Part shown: piece by piece, positions 1 to 7,003 of the stretch
How positions within the stretch are numbered: position 1 is the stretch's first letter
Layout of the letters: every line of letters begins with the position of its first letter
Assembly: GCA_029548365.1 (NCBI GenBank)
Contig: JAKPNN010000008.1
Location: forward strand, 18,701-82,700
Reading direction: 5' to 3'
Length of the DNA stretch: 64,000 nucleotides
DNA from: Chloroflexota bacterium
GTDB lineage: Bacteria > Chloroflexota > Anaerolineae > Anaerolineales > Anaerolineaceae
Translations under genes and position numbers: made by a program
The notes under the pieces: generated by a model
What the model was told of the DNA's origin: nothing
What the model saw: only the letters and a program-made list of their open reading frames with translations
Database searches by the model: none

Positions 1-108
1 CTGCCCTTTCGCCTGTATGCGGGTCTGCGCTGGTTGGGCACAGCAACTGCTGTGTTGATCGGTGCGGTCATGACCATCGGCAGGCTTTACCAGGTATGGT
101 TGGGATGA
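1..108 (+). CDS. C-terminal tail of a membrane protein (partial)
   Basis: Reading frame 1 is open from the first base and ends in TGA at 106-108, giving 35 residues. They include a hydrophobic stretch rich in Ala, Val, Ile and Leu that would make one membrane-spanning helix, followed by a short polar end. The body of the gene lies outside the window, so the family cannot be named. The stop overlaps the start of the next gene as ATGA at 105-108, which indicates translational coupling in one operon. Confidence 0.55.
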   Translation: MPFRLYAGLRWLGTATAVLIGAVMTIGRLYQVWLG

Positions 109-758
109 GAAACAACACACGGAACAAAAAACAGCGCCTGGTGCAGTTTTTATACTTGCTCAGCCTGATATTTTTGGGGATCGGGCTGTTCAGCCTGGGC
201 TGGGCACACTGGCCGACACCAATAGACGGCGTCCAACTCATCATCCCTGCAGGCGGACTGGCCGCTGCCCCGGGGGAGCACGAGTTCATCAGCCTTTCGG
301 AGTATGCGCTTAATGTTTCCTGGTCGCGCCGGGTGCGCCGCGGCGAATCTGGCATACTGGAACTGCGCCTGACCGACGTGGACGCCGCGTCCACGGCAGA
401 CGCAGACGCAACCCAGATTGTGCTGGCTGAGCCGGTGTTTTTCATGCTGCAGGTTGACCCATCCGGCGAAACCCGGTCTGCTTTGGGCGATGGCCAGATG
501 CTGACCCTCAATTGGCGAGTCTCCGGGGATCAGCGCGGGGAATTTGCAGGTAAACTGTACGTGTCATTTGCCTTTTTTGAGCCAACAGAGAATGCGCTGG
601 TCTCTGCCCCTGTGGCGGTGGTCGACCTGGATATCCAGGTCATCGAGCTGTGGGGCTTATCATCCGGGATGGTGACCTGGCTGGGGGTTATCAACCTGGT
701 GCTGTGGGGCGCTGTGTTTGTGTTGGGGCGAGGCATTGAGGTTGGCATGAAGCTTTGA
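105..758 (+). CDS. membrane-anchored protein with large extracytoplasmic domain
   Basis: A protein of about 217 residues that I do not recognise. A basic N-terminus (MRNNTRNKKQR) precedes a hydrophobic helix at about residues 13-32. Then comes a roughly 150-residue soluble, beta-rich part with few Lys, and a second hydrophobic helix at about 188-210 before a short tail. This predicts two membrane spans with the middle outside. The start at 105 is preferred over the in-frame ATG at 96 because ATGA at 105-108 overlaps the stop of the preceding gene. It is followed after 66 bases by another small membrane protein in the same direction. No catalytic motif is visible. Confidence 0.6.
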   Translation: MRNNTRNKKQRLVQFLYLLSLIFLGIGLFSLGWAHWPTPIDGVQLIIPAGGLAAAPGEHEFISLSEYALNVSWSRRVRRGESGILELRLTDVDAASTADADATQIVLAEPVFFMLQVDPSGETRSALGDGQMLTLNWRVSGDQRGEFAGKLYVSFAFFEPTENALVSAPVAVVDLDIQVIELWGLSSGMVTWLGVINLVLWGAVFVLGRGIEVGMKL

Positions 759-824
759 GGATGGGTGTTGATCAAGCTTTGCCGTCGTAATAAGCTATGA
801 GCGTTATTTAACTGAGGTTAACCT

Positions 825-1112
825 ATGAATGAAAATAATCATCTTGAGCCAAAAACAGCGCTGCGGCGCAACCCCAGCCGGGCGCCATTGGTCCCGCTTC
901 AATCGGGCTGCCTGACCTTTACCATGGCGACAATTGCCATCCTGGTAGGGTTGTGGCTGGATTTACGGCTGGAAACATTCCCGCGCTGGACCCTGATTTT
1001 ACTGGTTGGCAGTGCTCCCATTGCGTTGGTGTGCGTGTATTTGGTCGTTCGGCGGACATTACGCGGGGTACAGGCTGAAACGAATGCCAGCGAGCCAGAA
1101 GATGAGGTTTAG
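825..1112 (+). CDS. small two-helix membrane protein, AtpZ/AtpI-like
   Basis: A 95-residue protein with a polar N-terminus, two hydrophobic helices (about residues 30-47 and 56-75) and an acidic C-terminus. The pair of helices joined by a short turn with a GLWLD motif resembles the AtpZ/AtpI family that accompanies F-type ATP synthases, but no ATP synthase genes are in view, so the family link is tentative. A weak ribosome site (TGAGG) lies about 8 bases upstream. It sits between a two-span membrane protein and a broken ABC ATPase, so it may instead belong to a damaged membrane-transport operon. Confidence 0.5.
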   Translation: MNENNHLEPKTALRRNPSRAPLVPLQSGCLTFTMATIAILVGLWLDLRLETFPRWTLILLVGSAPIALVCVYLVVRRTLRGVQAETNASEPEDEV

Positions 1113-1211
1113 TTCAGCGCTTACTGATGTGCGGGTTAGCGGCGTAAAACAACGCCAGCGTTGGCGCTTATTGATCCGCTGTGTCCCTGTTAAACCGCCT
1201 GGAATAAAAAG

Positions 1212-1346
1212 ATGAATGGTTCACCGATGATTAAAGTTGAAGGTTTGACCCGCTGTTTTGGCGACCTGGTGGCCGTGGATCATCTTGACCTCGAAATCTT
1301 TGCCTTTCATAATCATGTTCCCCTCATTTCAACCATTTTCGCATGA
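1212..1346 (+). pseudogene. truncated N-terminus of an ABC transporter ATPase
   Basis: ATG at 1212 (or the internal ATG at 1227) opens a frame reading MIKVEGLTRCFGDLVAVDHL and then DLEI. This is the standard first beta-sheet of an ABC ATPase, just before the expected Walker A segment. At about 1297 the resemblance stops: no GxxGxGKST follows and the frame closes at 1346 inside sequence that belongs, on the other strand, to a GNAT acetyltransferase. About 30 of the expected 230 or more residues are present, so this is a gene remnant produced by a deletion, rearrangement or assembly join. Confidence 0.7.
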
Positions 1347-1572
1347 CAAACTCGCCATTCATCTCATCAACAACGGAGAAGCCTAACTTTTCGTACATTT
1401 TTGCTGGGCCCATAAAATTACGCGCGACATTTATAAATTCTTTTTTAGGATAACTCTCGACACAATCAAATTCCTCTGCTTTCGCATCTTCGCATACACG
1501 TTCAAGCAGTCTTGTTGCAATACCTTTTCTTTGCATATCGGGTGGAATTACAAAGCAGAAAACCGATTTCAC
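1324..1572 (-). pseudogene. N-terminally truncated GNAT acetyltransferase
   Basis: This frame encodes the second half of a GNAT N-acetyltransferase. It has the acetyl-CoA binding motif A (MQRKGIATRLLERV), a strand-helix region, and the C-terminal motif with AKMYEKLGFSVVDE. The first 80-90 residues of the fold are missing: upstream of the GTG at 1572 the frame runs about 11 codons and meets a stop in AT-rich non-coding DNA. Its 3' end overlaps the broken ABC ATPase fragment of the opposite strand. It is probably a non-functional remnant, although the reading frame itself is intact. Confidence 0.6.
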
Positions 1573-2020
1573 TTTCAGTGGTGTTTCAAGGGTTCAATCT
1601 TTTAATTTTGATATTCATCTTTCATTATCCATTGTCCATTCTTTGCACTACGGTATCACGCGTTTATTTTATCCTATACAAAAGTGTGTAGGATGAAACA
1701 ACACAACCAAAGTTTTTTTAGATAATGCTGCCTGCAGGAATATTCGAGTTGGCACAGGGAGTGCTACGCGAAAGTCCGCCCCTACGATGGGATTTTCTAT
1801 TTCCGGTCTTCAGTCTTCCGTCCCCGGTCTACTCTACGCCCATTCACTATTCACCACTCACTATTCACCATTCACCTATTCCCAAATCACGGATAACCAA
1901 TATTGCGCAATTAAACCTGCTCTCCCGCTGTGGAGAGCCATTATAATAAGGGCAGTAGTCAACCTGCATCCACTACGGTATCGAGGCTAATCGGCACCGA
2001 CCCACTTCAGGAGGTTTTTT
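1573..2020. other. intergenic region with simple-word repeats before tnaA
   Basis: No gene is supported here. The first part (1573-1700) is AT-rich. 1796-1890 holds pyrimidine-rich near-repeats built from CTTCAGTCTTCCGTCCCCGG and variants of CATTCACTATTCAC. A strong ribosome site, AGGAGGT at 2009-2015, belongs to the tryptophanase gene. Confidence 0.5.
1796..1890. repeat. degenerate short-word repeat island
   Basis: Two kinds of words are packed here: GGTCTTCAGTCTTCCGTCCC and an imperfect tandem of about 14 bases, CATTCACTATTCAC, repeated roughly three times up to 1880. The GTCTTCCGTC word recurs at 6940-6965, where the reverse complement of the CCCGGTC word is also present. Confidence 0.55.
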
Positions 2021-3397
2021 ATGACGATCCCCTTTGTTGAACCCTTTCGCATCAAAGTTGTTGAACCGATCAAACAAACCACCCGCGCCGAGCGCGAAAG
2101 CATCCTGGCTTTTGCCCACAACAACCTCTTCGGGGTGCCCGCCGAGGATGTGTTTATCGACTTTCTTTCCGATTCCGGCACCAACGCCATGAGCGACCGG
2201 CAGTGGTCGGCGATGATGGTTGGCGATGAGGCTTATGGCGGTGCGCGCAGCTTCGCCCATTTCGAAGCTGCCGTTCGGGAGGTGCTCGGTTTTCCCTGCG
2301 TGCTGCCCACGCATCAGGGCCGCGGCGCTGAAGGCATTCTCTTTAAAACCCTGGTAAAACCCGGTCAATCGGTGCCCAACAACCGCCACTTCGACACCAC
2401 CCAGGCCAACCTGCTGGCATTGAATGCCAACCCGGTCGACCTGGCGGTGGATGAAGCATCCGACCCTGACAGCCTTTTACCCTTCAAAGGGAATATGGAC
2501 CTGGACAAGTTAGAGCGTTTTATTGACCAAACGGGCGTTGAAAACATCCCAATTGGCATGCTGACGGTCACCAATAACTCTGCCGCCGGTCAGCCCGTAT
2601 CGATGGAAAATATTAAAGCCACTTCCGAGGTCTACCGCCGCTACGGGATCCCCTTCTTCTTCGACGCCTGCCGTTTCAGCGAGAATGCCTGGTTTATCAA
2701 GCAGCGCGAGCCCGGCTATGCCGACCGTCCTGTGGCTGAAATTGCATTGGAGATGTTTTCTTATGCCGACGGCTGTACGATGAGCGCCAAAAAAGATGCC
2801 ATCGTCAATATGGGCGGATTTATTGCCTGCCGTGATGAAGACCTGAAACTGAAATTGGCTCAACATTTGATCATCCAGGAGGGCTTTATCACCTACGGCG
2901 GCCTGACAGGGCGTGACCTGGAAGCGATTGCGGTCGGGTTGCATGAGGGCATCAGTGAGGATTACCTCGACTACCGTGAGCGCCATACTCGCTACCTGGG
3001 TGAGGTGCTCCAATCTGCCGGGTTGCAAGTCTACCAGCCCACCGGCGGTCATGCGGTCTACGTGGATGCAGCCCACACCCTGCCCCATATTCCACCCGCT
3101 CAATTCCCAGGCGTTGCCCTGGCAAATCAGCTCTACATCGCGGGGGGCGTACGTACGGTGGAGATCGGCAGCTTGATGTTCTCGCACCCCGATCCGCTCA
3201 CCGGTGAGGTGATCCCTGCGCCCAACGAGTTGGTGCGGTTTGCCATCCCGCGCCGGGTGTATACCCGCAGCCACCTGGACTACGTGGGCGAGGTCGCTCG
3301 CGAAGTGGTAAAAAATGCCGCAGATCTGCGCGGACTGGAGATCACCTGGGCGCCGGAACTGCTGCGGCATTTCATTGCCAGGCTGGCATGGGTTTAA
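2021..3397 (+). CDS. tnaA: tryptophanase (tryptophan indole-lyase)
   Basis: PLP-dependent beta-eliminating lyase of 458 residues, the usual length for tryptophanase and tyrosine phenol-lyase. It would cleave L-tryptophan to indole, pyruvate and ammonia in the cytoplasm. The PLP lysine is in SAKKDAIVNMGG (Lys258 by position), with THQGRGAE and NNSAAGQP motifs upstream. Two specificity positions decide the call: RHFDTTQ has Asp125 and GVRTVEIG has Ile382, as in tryptophanase, where tyrosine phenol-lyase has Thr and Arg. The N-terminal DSGTNAMSDRQW motif is closer to tyrosine phenol-lyase. AGGAGGT sits 5 bases before the ATG. A GPH-type transporter follows; no tnaC-like leader peptide was recognised. 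Confidence 0.9.
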   Translation: MTIPFVEPFRIKVVEPIKQTTRAERESILAFAHNNLFGVPAEDVFIDFLSDSGTNAMSDRQWSAMMVGDEAYGGARSFAHFEAAVREVLGFPCVLPTHQGRGAEGILFKTLVKPGQSVPNNRHFDTTQANLLALNANPVDLAVDEASDPDSLLPFKGNMDLDKLERFIDQTGVENIPIGMLTVTNNSAAGQPVSMENIKATSEVYRRYGIPFFFDACRFSENAWFIKQREPGYADRPVAEIALEMFSYADGCTMSAKKDAIVNMGGFIACRDEDLKLKLAQHLIIQEGFITYGGLTGRDLEAIAVGLHEGISEDYLDYRERHTRYLGEVLQSAGLQVYQPTGGHAVYVDAAHTLPHIPPAQFPGVALANQLYIAGGVRTVEIGSLMFSHPDPLTGEVIPAPNELVRFAIPRRVYTRSHLDYVGEVAREVVKNAADLRGLEITWAPELLRHFIARLAWV

Positions 3398-3518
3398 TCA
3401 GCGGGCAGACTTGATGTGAAAAATGTATTGCTGATTAAAATAAAAAACTATCATTGCACATATAATGGATCGTGAAACCAATTCTTTAATTCCTCATAAT
3501 ACCAAAGGAGACCGCCTC

Positions 3519-4841
3519 ATGAAAACCGAACGCTGGAAATCATTTAATTATGCCATCGGTATGTTTGGCACGTCCATACCGATCAATATGCTCAAAACTT
3601 ATGCAGCCATTTATTATGTTGACCAGTTGGGCTTAAAAACCACCCAGTGGGCCTTAGTTTTGTTCATTTACACTTTTATTGACGCCCTTGACAACCCGGT
3701 TTACGGCTTTTTGTCGGATCGCACCCGCTCAAAATGGGGCCGCCGTCGTCCGTGGCTGGTGATCGGCACACCCCTGCTGGTGCTGGGATTAATTGCCTTT
3801 TATAATCCGCCGGCTTTTCACAGCGGGGAAGCCCTGTTTGCGTACGCGATGTTGTTCTACATCTTCACCGGCACCCTCGATTCGGTCATCAACGCCAATT
3901 ATGGCGCGCTTTTCCCGGAGATCTTCCCGGATGATGCCAGTCGGGCTAAAACCAATGCCTTGCGCCAGGCTTTTCAACTGGTGGCGATGATCATCAGCAT
4001 TGCGCTGACGCCTATGGTGACCGGTTGGATCGGTTACGGCTGGACCTCGATCGTCTATGGCATCCTGGGTGGGGCGGTGATCCTTTACATGTCGCTGACC
4101 AGCAAGGAAAAGGAAGTTACGGAGGAAGAAGAGAAACCCCAACTGTGGCACAGCTTAAAAAGCCTGTTCATCAACCGCAAATTCTGGATTGCCGGGTTAG
4201 CCAATGCGTTTTACAGTGCCGCCATGTCCCTGGTGCTGGCAGCGTTACCCTTCTTTGTGAAATACCGCCTGGAAATTCCCGATGCGCAAGCCACCATCCT
4301 GTTTGCCTCGGTGCTGTTGATCGCCATTGCCAGCGTCGCCATCTGGGCGAGCTTCGTGCGAAAATATGACCTTATGTTGGTCTGGCGTGCTGCCCTGGGC
4401 ACCCTGGCGCTGGCTTATGTTCCCCTGTTTTTTGCCAACTCGCTGATCACAGCCATCATCAGCGCGGCATTTGTCGGTTTTGGTTTTGCCGGCGTGATCA
4501 CCACCATGGATCTGATCGGCGCCCGGGTAATGGATGAAGACACCGAAAAATACAACCTGCGCCGTGAAGGGATCATCTCCAGCGCACTCGGGTTCATGAA
4601 CCGCCTGAGCGGCTTGTTCACCAGCGCAGCCTTCTACCTGATCTTTATCTTCTTTGGCTTCGAAAGTGGCGATAATCCCGGCCTCCAACCCGGTAATGCC
4701 TCCCGCTTTTTGCTGACGGTGTTCCCCTTTGTGCTGATGCTGATCAGCCTGCTGTTTTCTTTCTTCATTGATTTTAAAGATCGGAAACCCCGTATTTCTG
4801 AAGATAACACGTTAGGTTTGGATAATTATTTGGACGGATGA
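3519..4841 (+). CDS. GPH-family sugar:cation symporter (MFS)
   Basis: A membrane transporter of 440 residues with about 12 hydrophobic segments. The cytoplasmic loop GFLSDRTRSKWGRRRPW at about residues 65-83 is the hallmark of the glycoside-pentoside-hexuronide:cation symporter family (MelB, XylP and similar), which bring in sugars with Na+ or H+. The start at 3519 is chosen because AAAGGAG lies 9 bases upstream; an in-frame ATG at 3465 has no ribosome site. The stop TGA overlaps the ATG of the next gene, so it is co-translated with a PHP metallohydrolase. The substrate cannot be read from sequence. Confidence 0.82.
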   Translation: MKTERWKSFNYAIGMFGTSIPINMLKTYAAIYYVDQLGLKTTQWALVLFIYTFIDALDNPVYGFLSDRTRSKWGRRRPWLVIGTPLLVLGLIAFYNPPAFHSGEALFAYAMLFYIFTGTLDSVINANYGALFPEIFPDDASRAKTNALRQAFQLVAMIISIALTPMVTGWIGYGWTSIVYGILGGAVILYMSLTSKEKEVTEEEEKPQLWHSLKSLFINRKFWIAGLANAFYSAAMSLVLAALPFFVKYRLEIPDAQATILFASVLLIAIASVAIWASFVRKYDLMLVWRAALGTLALAYVPLFFANSLITAIISAAFVGFGFAGVITTMDLIGARVMDEDTEKYNLRREGIISSALGFMNRLSGLFTSAAFYLIFIFFGFESGDNPGLQPGNASRFLLTVFPFVLMLISLLFSFFIDFKDRKPRISEDNTLGLDNYLDG

Positions 4842-6187
4842 TGACAGAAAAAATCAAACAAAAATACGGTCTTAATTCAGTCACAATGGAGATTTTCATT
4901 GAAGCTGAACGGCAGGGTGACTATATCACCGTGCCCTTTGAGGTCCCGCCGCATACCGTCGCGCTGAACCTCCGTTATCGTTATACCCGTCATACCCACC
5001 CCGAGACGAAAACGAAAGCTGGGCTGTTCACGGGGCGAGACCAGGTCAATGTCATTGACCTGGGAATAATTGCGCCTGATGGGAGCCAGGCGGGCGCGTC
5101 GGGCTCGGATAAAACGGAAATCTCGATCAGCGAAGCCCACGCCACCCCCGGGTATCGGGCGATGTCCCTGGCGCCAGGGACCTGGCAGATTTTGATCGGC
5201 GCCTACCGGGTTGCGCCACAGGGCGTACAGGTGACGTACGAACTTGAATTTATACCAAAAGCCATGCGCCTGCTGAAGGGCGATCTGCATACGCACACCC
5301 TGGCATCGGATGGCGTTTTGACCCTGGGAGAGCTGGGCCGCCATGCCCTGCGCCACGATCTAAACTTCGTGGCTGTTACCGATCATAACCAGATGGTCAA
5401 CAAGGATGCCTTGCCTGATATTGCTGGATTGACAATGATCCCCGGGGTGGAATGGTCACATTACCTGGGGCACGCCAATTTTATCGGTGTGGACAAGCCC
5501 TATGACGGGCCTTATTTCACCAATAGCCTGGCAGAGACCCGCAAAATCTTCGCCACCGCCCGTGAACGCGGCGCGTTGATCGTCCTCAACCACCCCTTTG
5601 AAGAATCGTGCCCGTGGGCGTTTGAGCTGGACGCGCTGCCCTTTGACGCGCTTGAAATATGGAACGGCCCGATGCGGGAGTCTAACCTGCGCTCGCTTGC
5701 CCTGTGGCAGGGATGGCTGGCTGAAGGGAAGAAGGTGCCCATTTGCGGCGGCAGCGACTATCACCGCGATCGCTTGTTCCAGATCCTGGGCGGACCGACG
5801 ATGTGTGTCTATGCTCAATCCAATGCAGCCTCGGATATCCTGGAAGCGGTACGCAGCGGCTGCGGTTTTATCACCTTCTCGCCTGAGGGGCCGACCCTGG
5901 ACATGCGTTGTGGGGATGCGCGCATGGGTGAGAGTCTGACCTTTACAAACGGTCAGTCGGTGAACCTGGATTTTAGAGGTTTGCACAAGGGCGACATTCT
6001 CAAGCTGATCACCGCCGACGATATTGTCGATTTCTTCACCGCACCGATGGATGGCGAATACCGCTGTGAGCTGCCGGTGGCAGCGCCGGGTTTCATGCGC
6101 GTGGAGATCTGGCGCACCTTCCTGCCCGGCGTTCCGCCGCTGCCTGCGCTGATTTCTAACCCGCTTTATTTTGACCATGCCATGTAA
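4838..6187 (+). CDS. PHP-domain metallohydrolase (CehA/McbA-like)
   Basis: A 449-residue protein with a beta-rich N-terminal region (about 1-140) and a PHP phosphoesterase domain (about 145-365). The metal-binding motifs are in order: GDLHTHTLASDG, TDHNQ, GVEWS, NHPFEE and GGSDYHRD. This arrangement matches the CehA/McbA family of predicted metal-dependent phosphoesterases or hydrolases, whose known members have varied substrates. A beta-rich tail follows. Tandem ATGs at 4838 and 4841 overlap the stop of the symporter gene, so an imported compound or a phosphorylated product of it is a plausible substrate (inference). No signal peptide is seen, so it should be cytoplasmic. Confidence 0.78.
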   Translation: MMTEKIKQKYGLNSVTMEIFIEAERQGDYITVPFEVPPHTVALNLRYRYTRHTHPETKTKAGLFTGRDQVNVIDLGIIAPDGSQAGASGSDKTEISISEAHATPGYRAMSLAPGTWQILIGAYRVAPQGVQVTYELEFIPKAMRLLKGDLHTHTLASDGVLTLGELGRHALRHDLNFVAVTDHNQMVNKDALPDIAGLTMIPGVEWSHYLGHANFIGVDKPYDGPYFTNSLAETRKIFATARERGALIVLNHPFEESCPWAFELDALPFDALEIWNGPMRESNLRSLALWQGWLAEGKKVPICGGSDYHRDRLFQILGGPTMCVYAQSNAASDILEAVRSGCGFITFSPEGPTLDMRCGDARMGESLTFTNGQSVNLDFRGLHKGDILKLITADDIVDFFTAPMDGEYRCELPVAAPGFMRVEIWRTFLPGVPPLPALISNPLYFDHAM

Positions 6188-6328
6188 GCAAATGCTGTGT
6201 TGATTATAAATATTCACTGTATCGATATAATATTAAAACAGGGTCAATGGAACGGCAGTGTTGACAGAAAATGAGCGAAGCGAACCGCGTATTGTACACA
6301 AAAAATATAAAAATTCATTGGAGGAACC

Positions 6329-6814
6329 GTGATCAACAAGAATGATTTAGCCAATTTGCTGCTTGTAGAGCAGGATCTAATGCTCAAACAGGTGGACGGA
6401 CTCAGCCATGCGGACAGCCTGCTGCAACCGCAGCCCGGCGGCAACTGCCTGAACTGGGTCATGGGTCACCTGGTGGGGAACCTTGCCGATATCCTTCAAT
6501 TCCTGGGCGCAGAACCGCCGGCAGACTTGCCCAACCTGGAGCACTACGGGTTCGGGTCACAGCCCGTTCTGGGTGATGGCCCTGGCGTGCTGGAGCTGAA
6601 CTTGCTGGTCGACACCTACCTTCGCTTAAACGCGCTCGTCACCGAGCGGCTGGCGAAGATGGAAGATGCAGAATTTGATGAAGAGATCGAGTTCTTTCAA
6701 GGAAAGAGCCGCCGCGGTTATGTGGTCTTTTTCTTCTTTTACCATCACAGCTATCATCTCGGGCAGTTGGAGCAACTGCGCAACCTGGCCGGGCGGACTG
6801 AGAAAATTGTGTAG
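6329..6814 (+). CDS. DinB-family protein
   Basis: A 161-residue all-helical protein of the DinB/YfiT-like four-helix-bundle superfamily. Three histidines typical of the metal site can be placed: one in NWVMGHLVGN (about residue 47) and two in HHSYHLGQLEQLR near residues 137-141. DinB-like proteins include thiol S-transferases and many of unknown role, so the reaction is not assigned. The start has GGAGG 6 bases upstream. The 140-base upstream gap contains a TATAAT at 6226-6231, suggesting its own promoter rather than read-through from the PHP gene. Confidence 0.72.
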   Translation: MINKNDLANLLLVEQDLMLKQVDGLSHADSLLQPQPGGNCLNWVMGHLVGNLADILQFLGAEPPADLPNLEHYGFGSQPVLGDGPGVLELNLLVDTYLRLNALVTERLAKMEDAEFDEEIEFFQGKSRRGYVVFFFFYHHSYHLGQLEQLRNLAGRTEKIV

Positions 6815-6830
6815 AGCGTGGCGCGTGGCG

Positions 6831-6965
6831 CTCAGGAAATAGGAATTAGGAACCAGGAATTAGGGAACAGGTATTAGGCGCTCAGGAACCAGGGATTAGG
6901 GGAGTGAATGGCACAATGACCGGGGACTGGAGACCGGGGTCCCGTCTTCCGTCTTCGGTCATTTC
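6831..6965. repeat. degenerate tandem repeats of AGGAANNAGG words
   Basis: Between the DinB gene and the convergent restriction gene there is a purine-rich run of imperfect 12-15 base units such as GGAATTAGGAACCAGG, with CGCTCAGGAA occurring twice. It is followed by GACCGGGGACTGGAGACCGG and GTCTTCCGTCTTCGGTC. The last words match those at 1796-1830 in direct or reverse-complement form. Nothing here codes for protein. Confidence 0.6.
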
Positions 6966-7003
6966 CCCCCCCTGAAGGGTGGAGAGTTTGTCCAGGCACA
7001 GGG

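Noticed and set aside
2510..3370. Long open frame on the minus strand opposite tryptophanase
   Set aside because: It is a mirror of the codon pattern of a well-supported gene; it has no ribosome site and no recognisable motif.
2021..3397. Tyrosine phenol-lyase instead of tryptophanase
   Set aside because: Asp125 and Ile382 stand where the phenol-lyase has Thr and Arg.
5456..6217. Open frame of about 250 codons opposite the PHP gene
   Set aside because: Shadow of the PHP hydrolase frame; rich in Arg, Gln and His without domains.
6831..6965. CRISPR-like array
   Set aside because: Units are short, imperfect and contiguous, with no unique spacers, and there are no cas genes.
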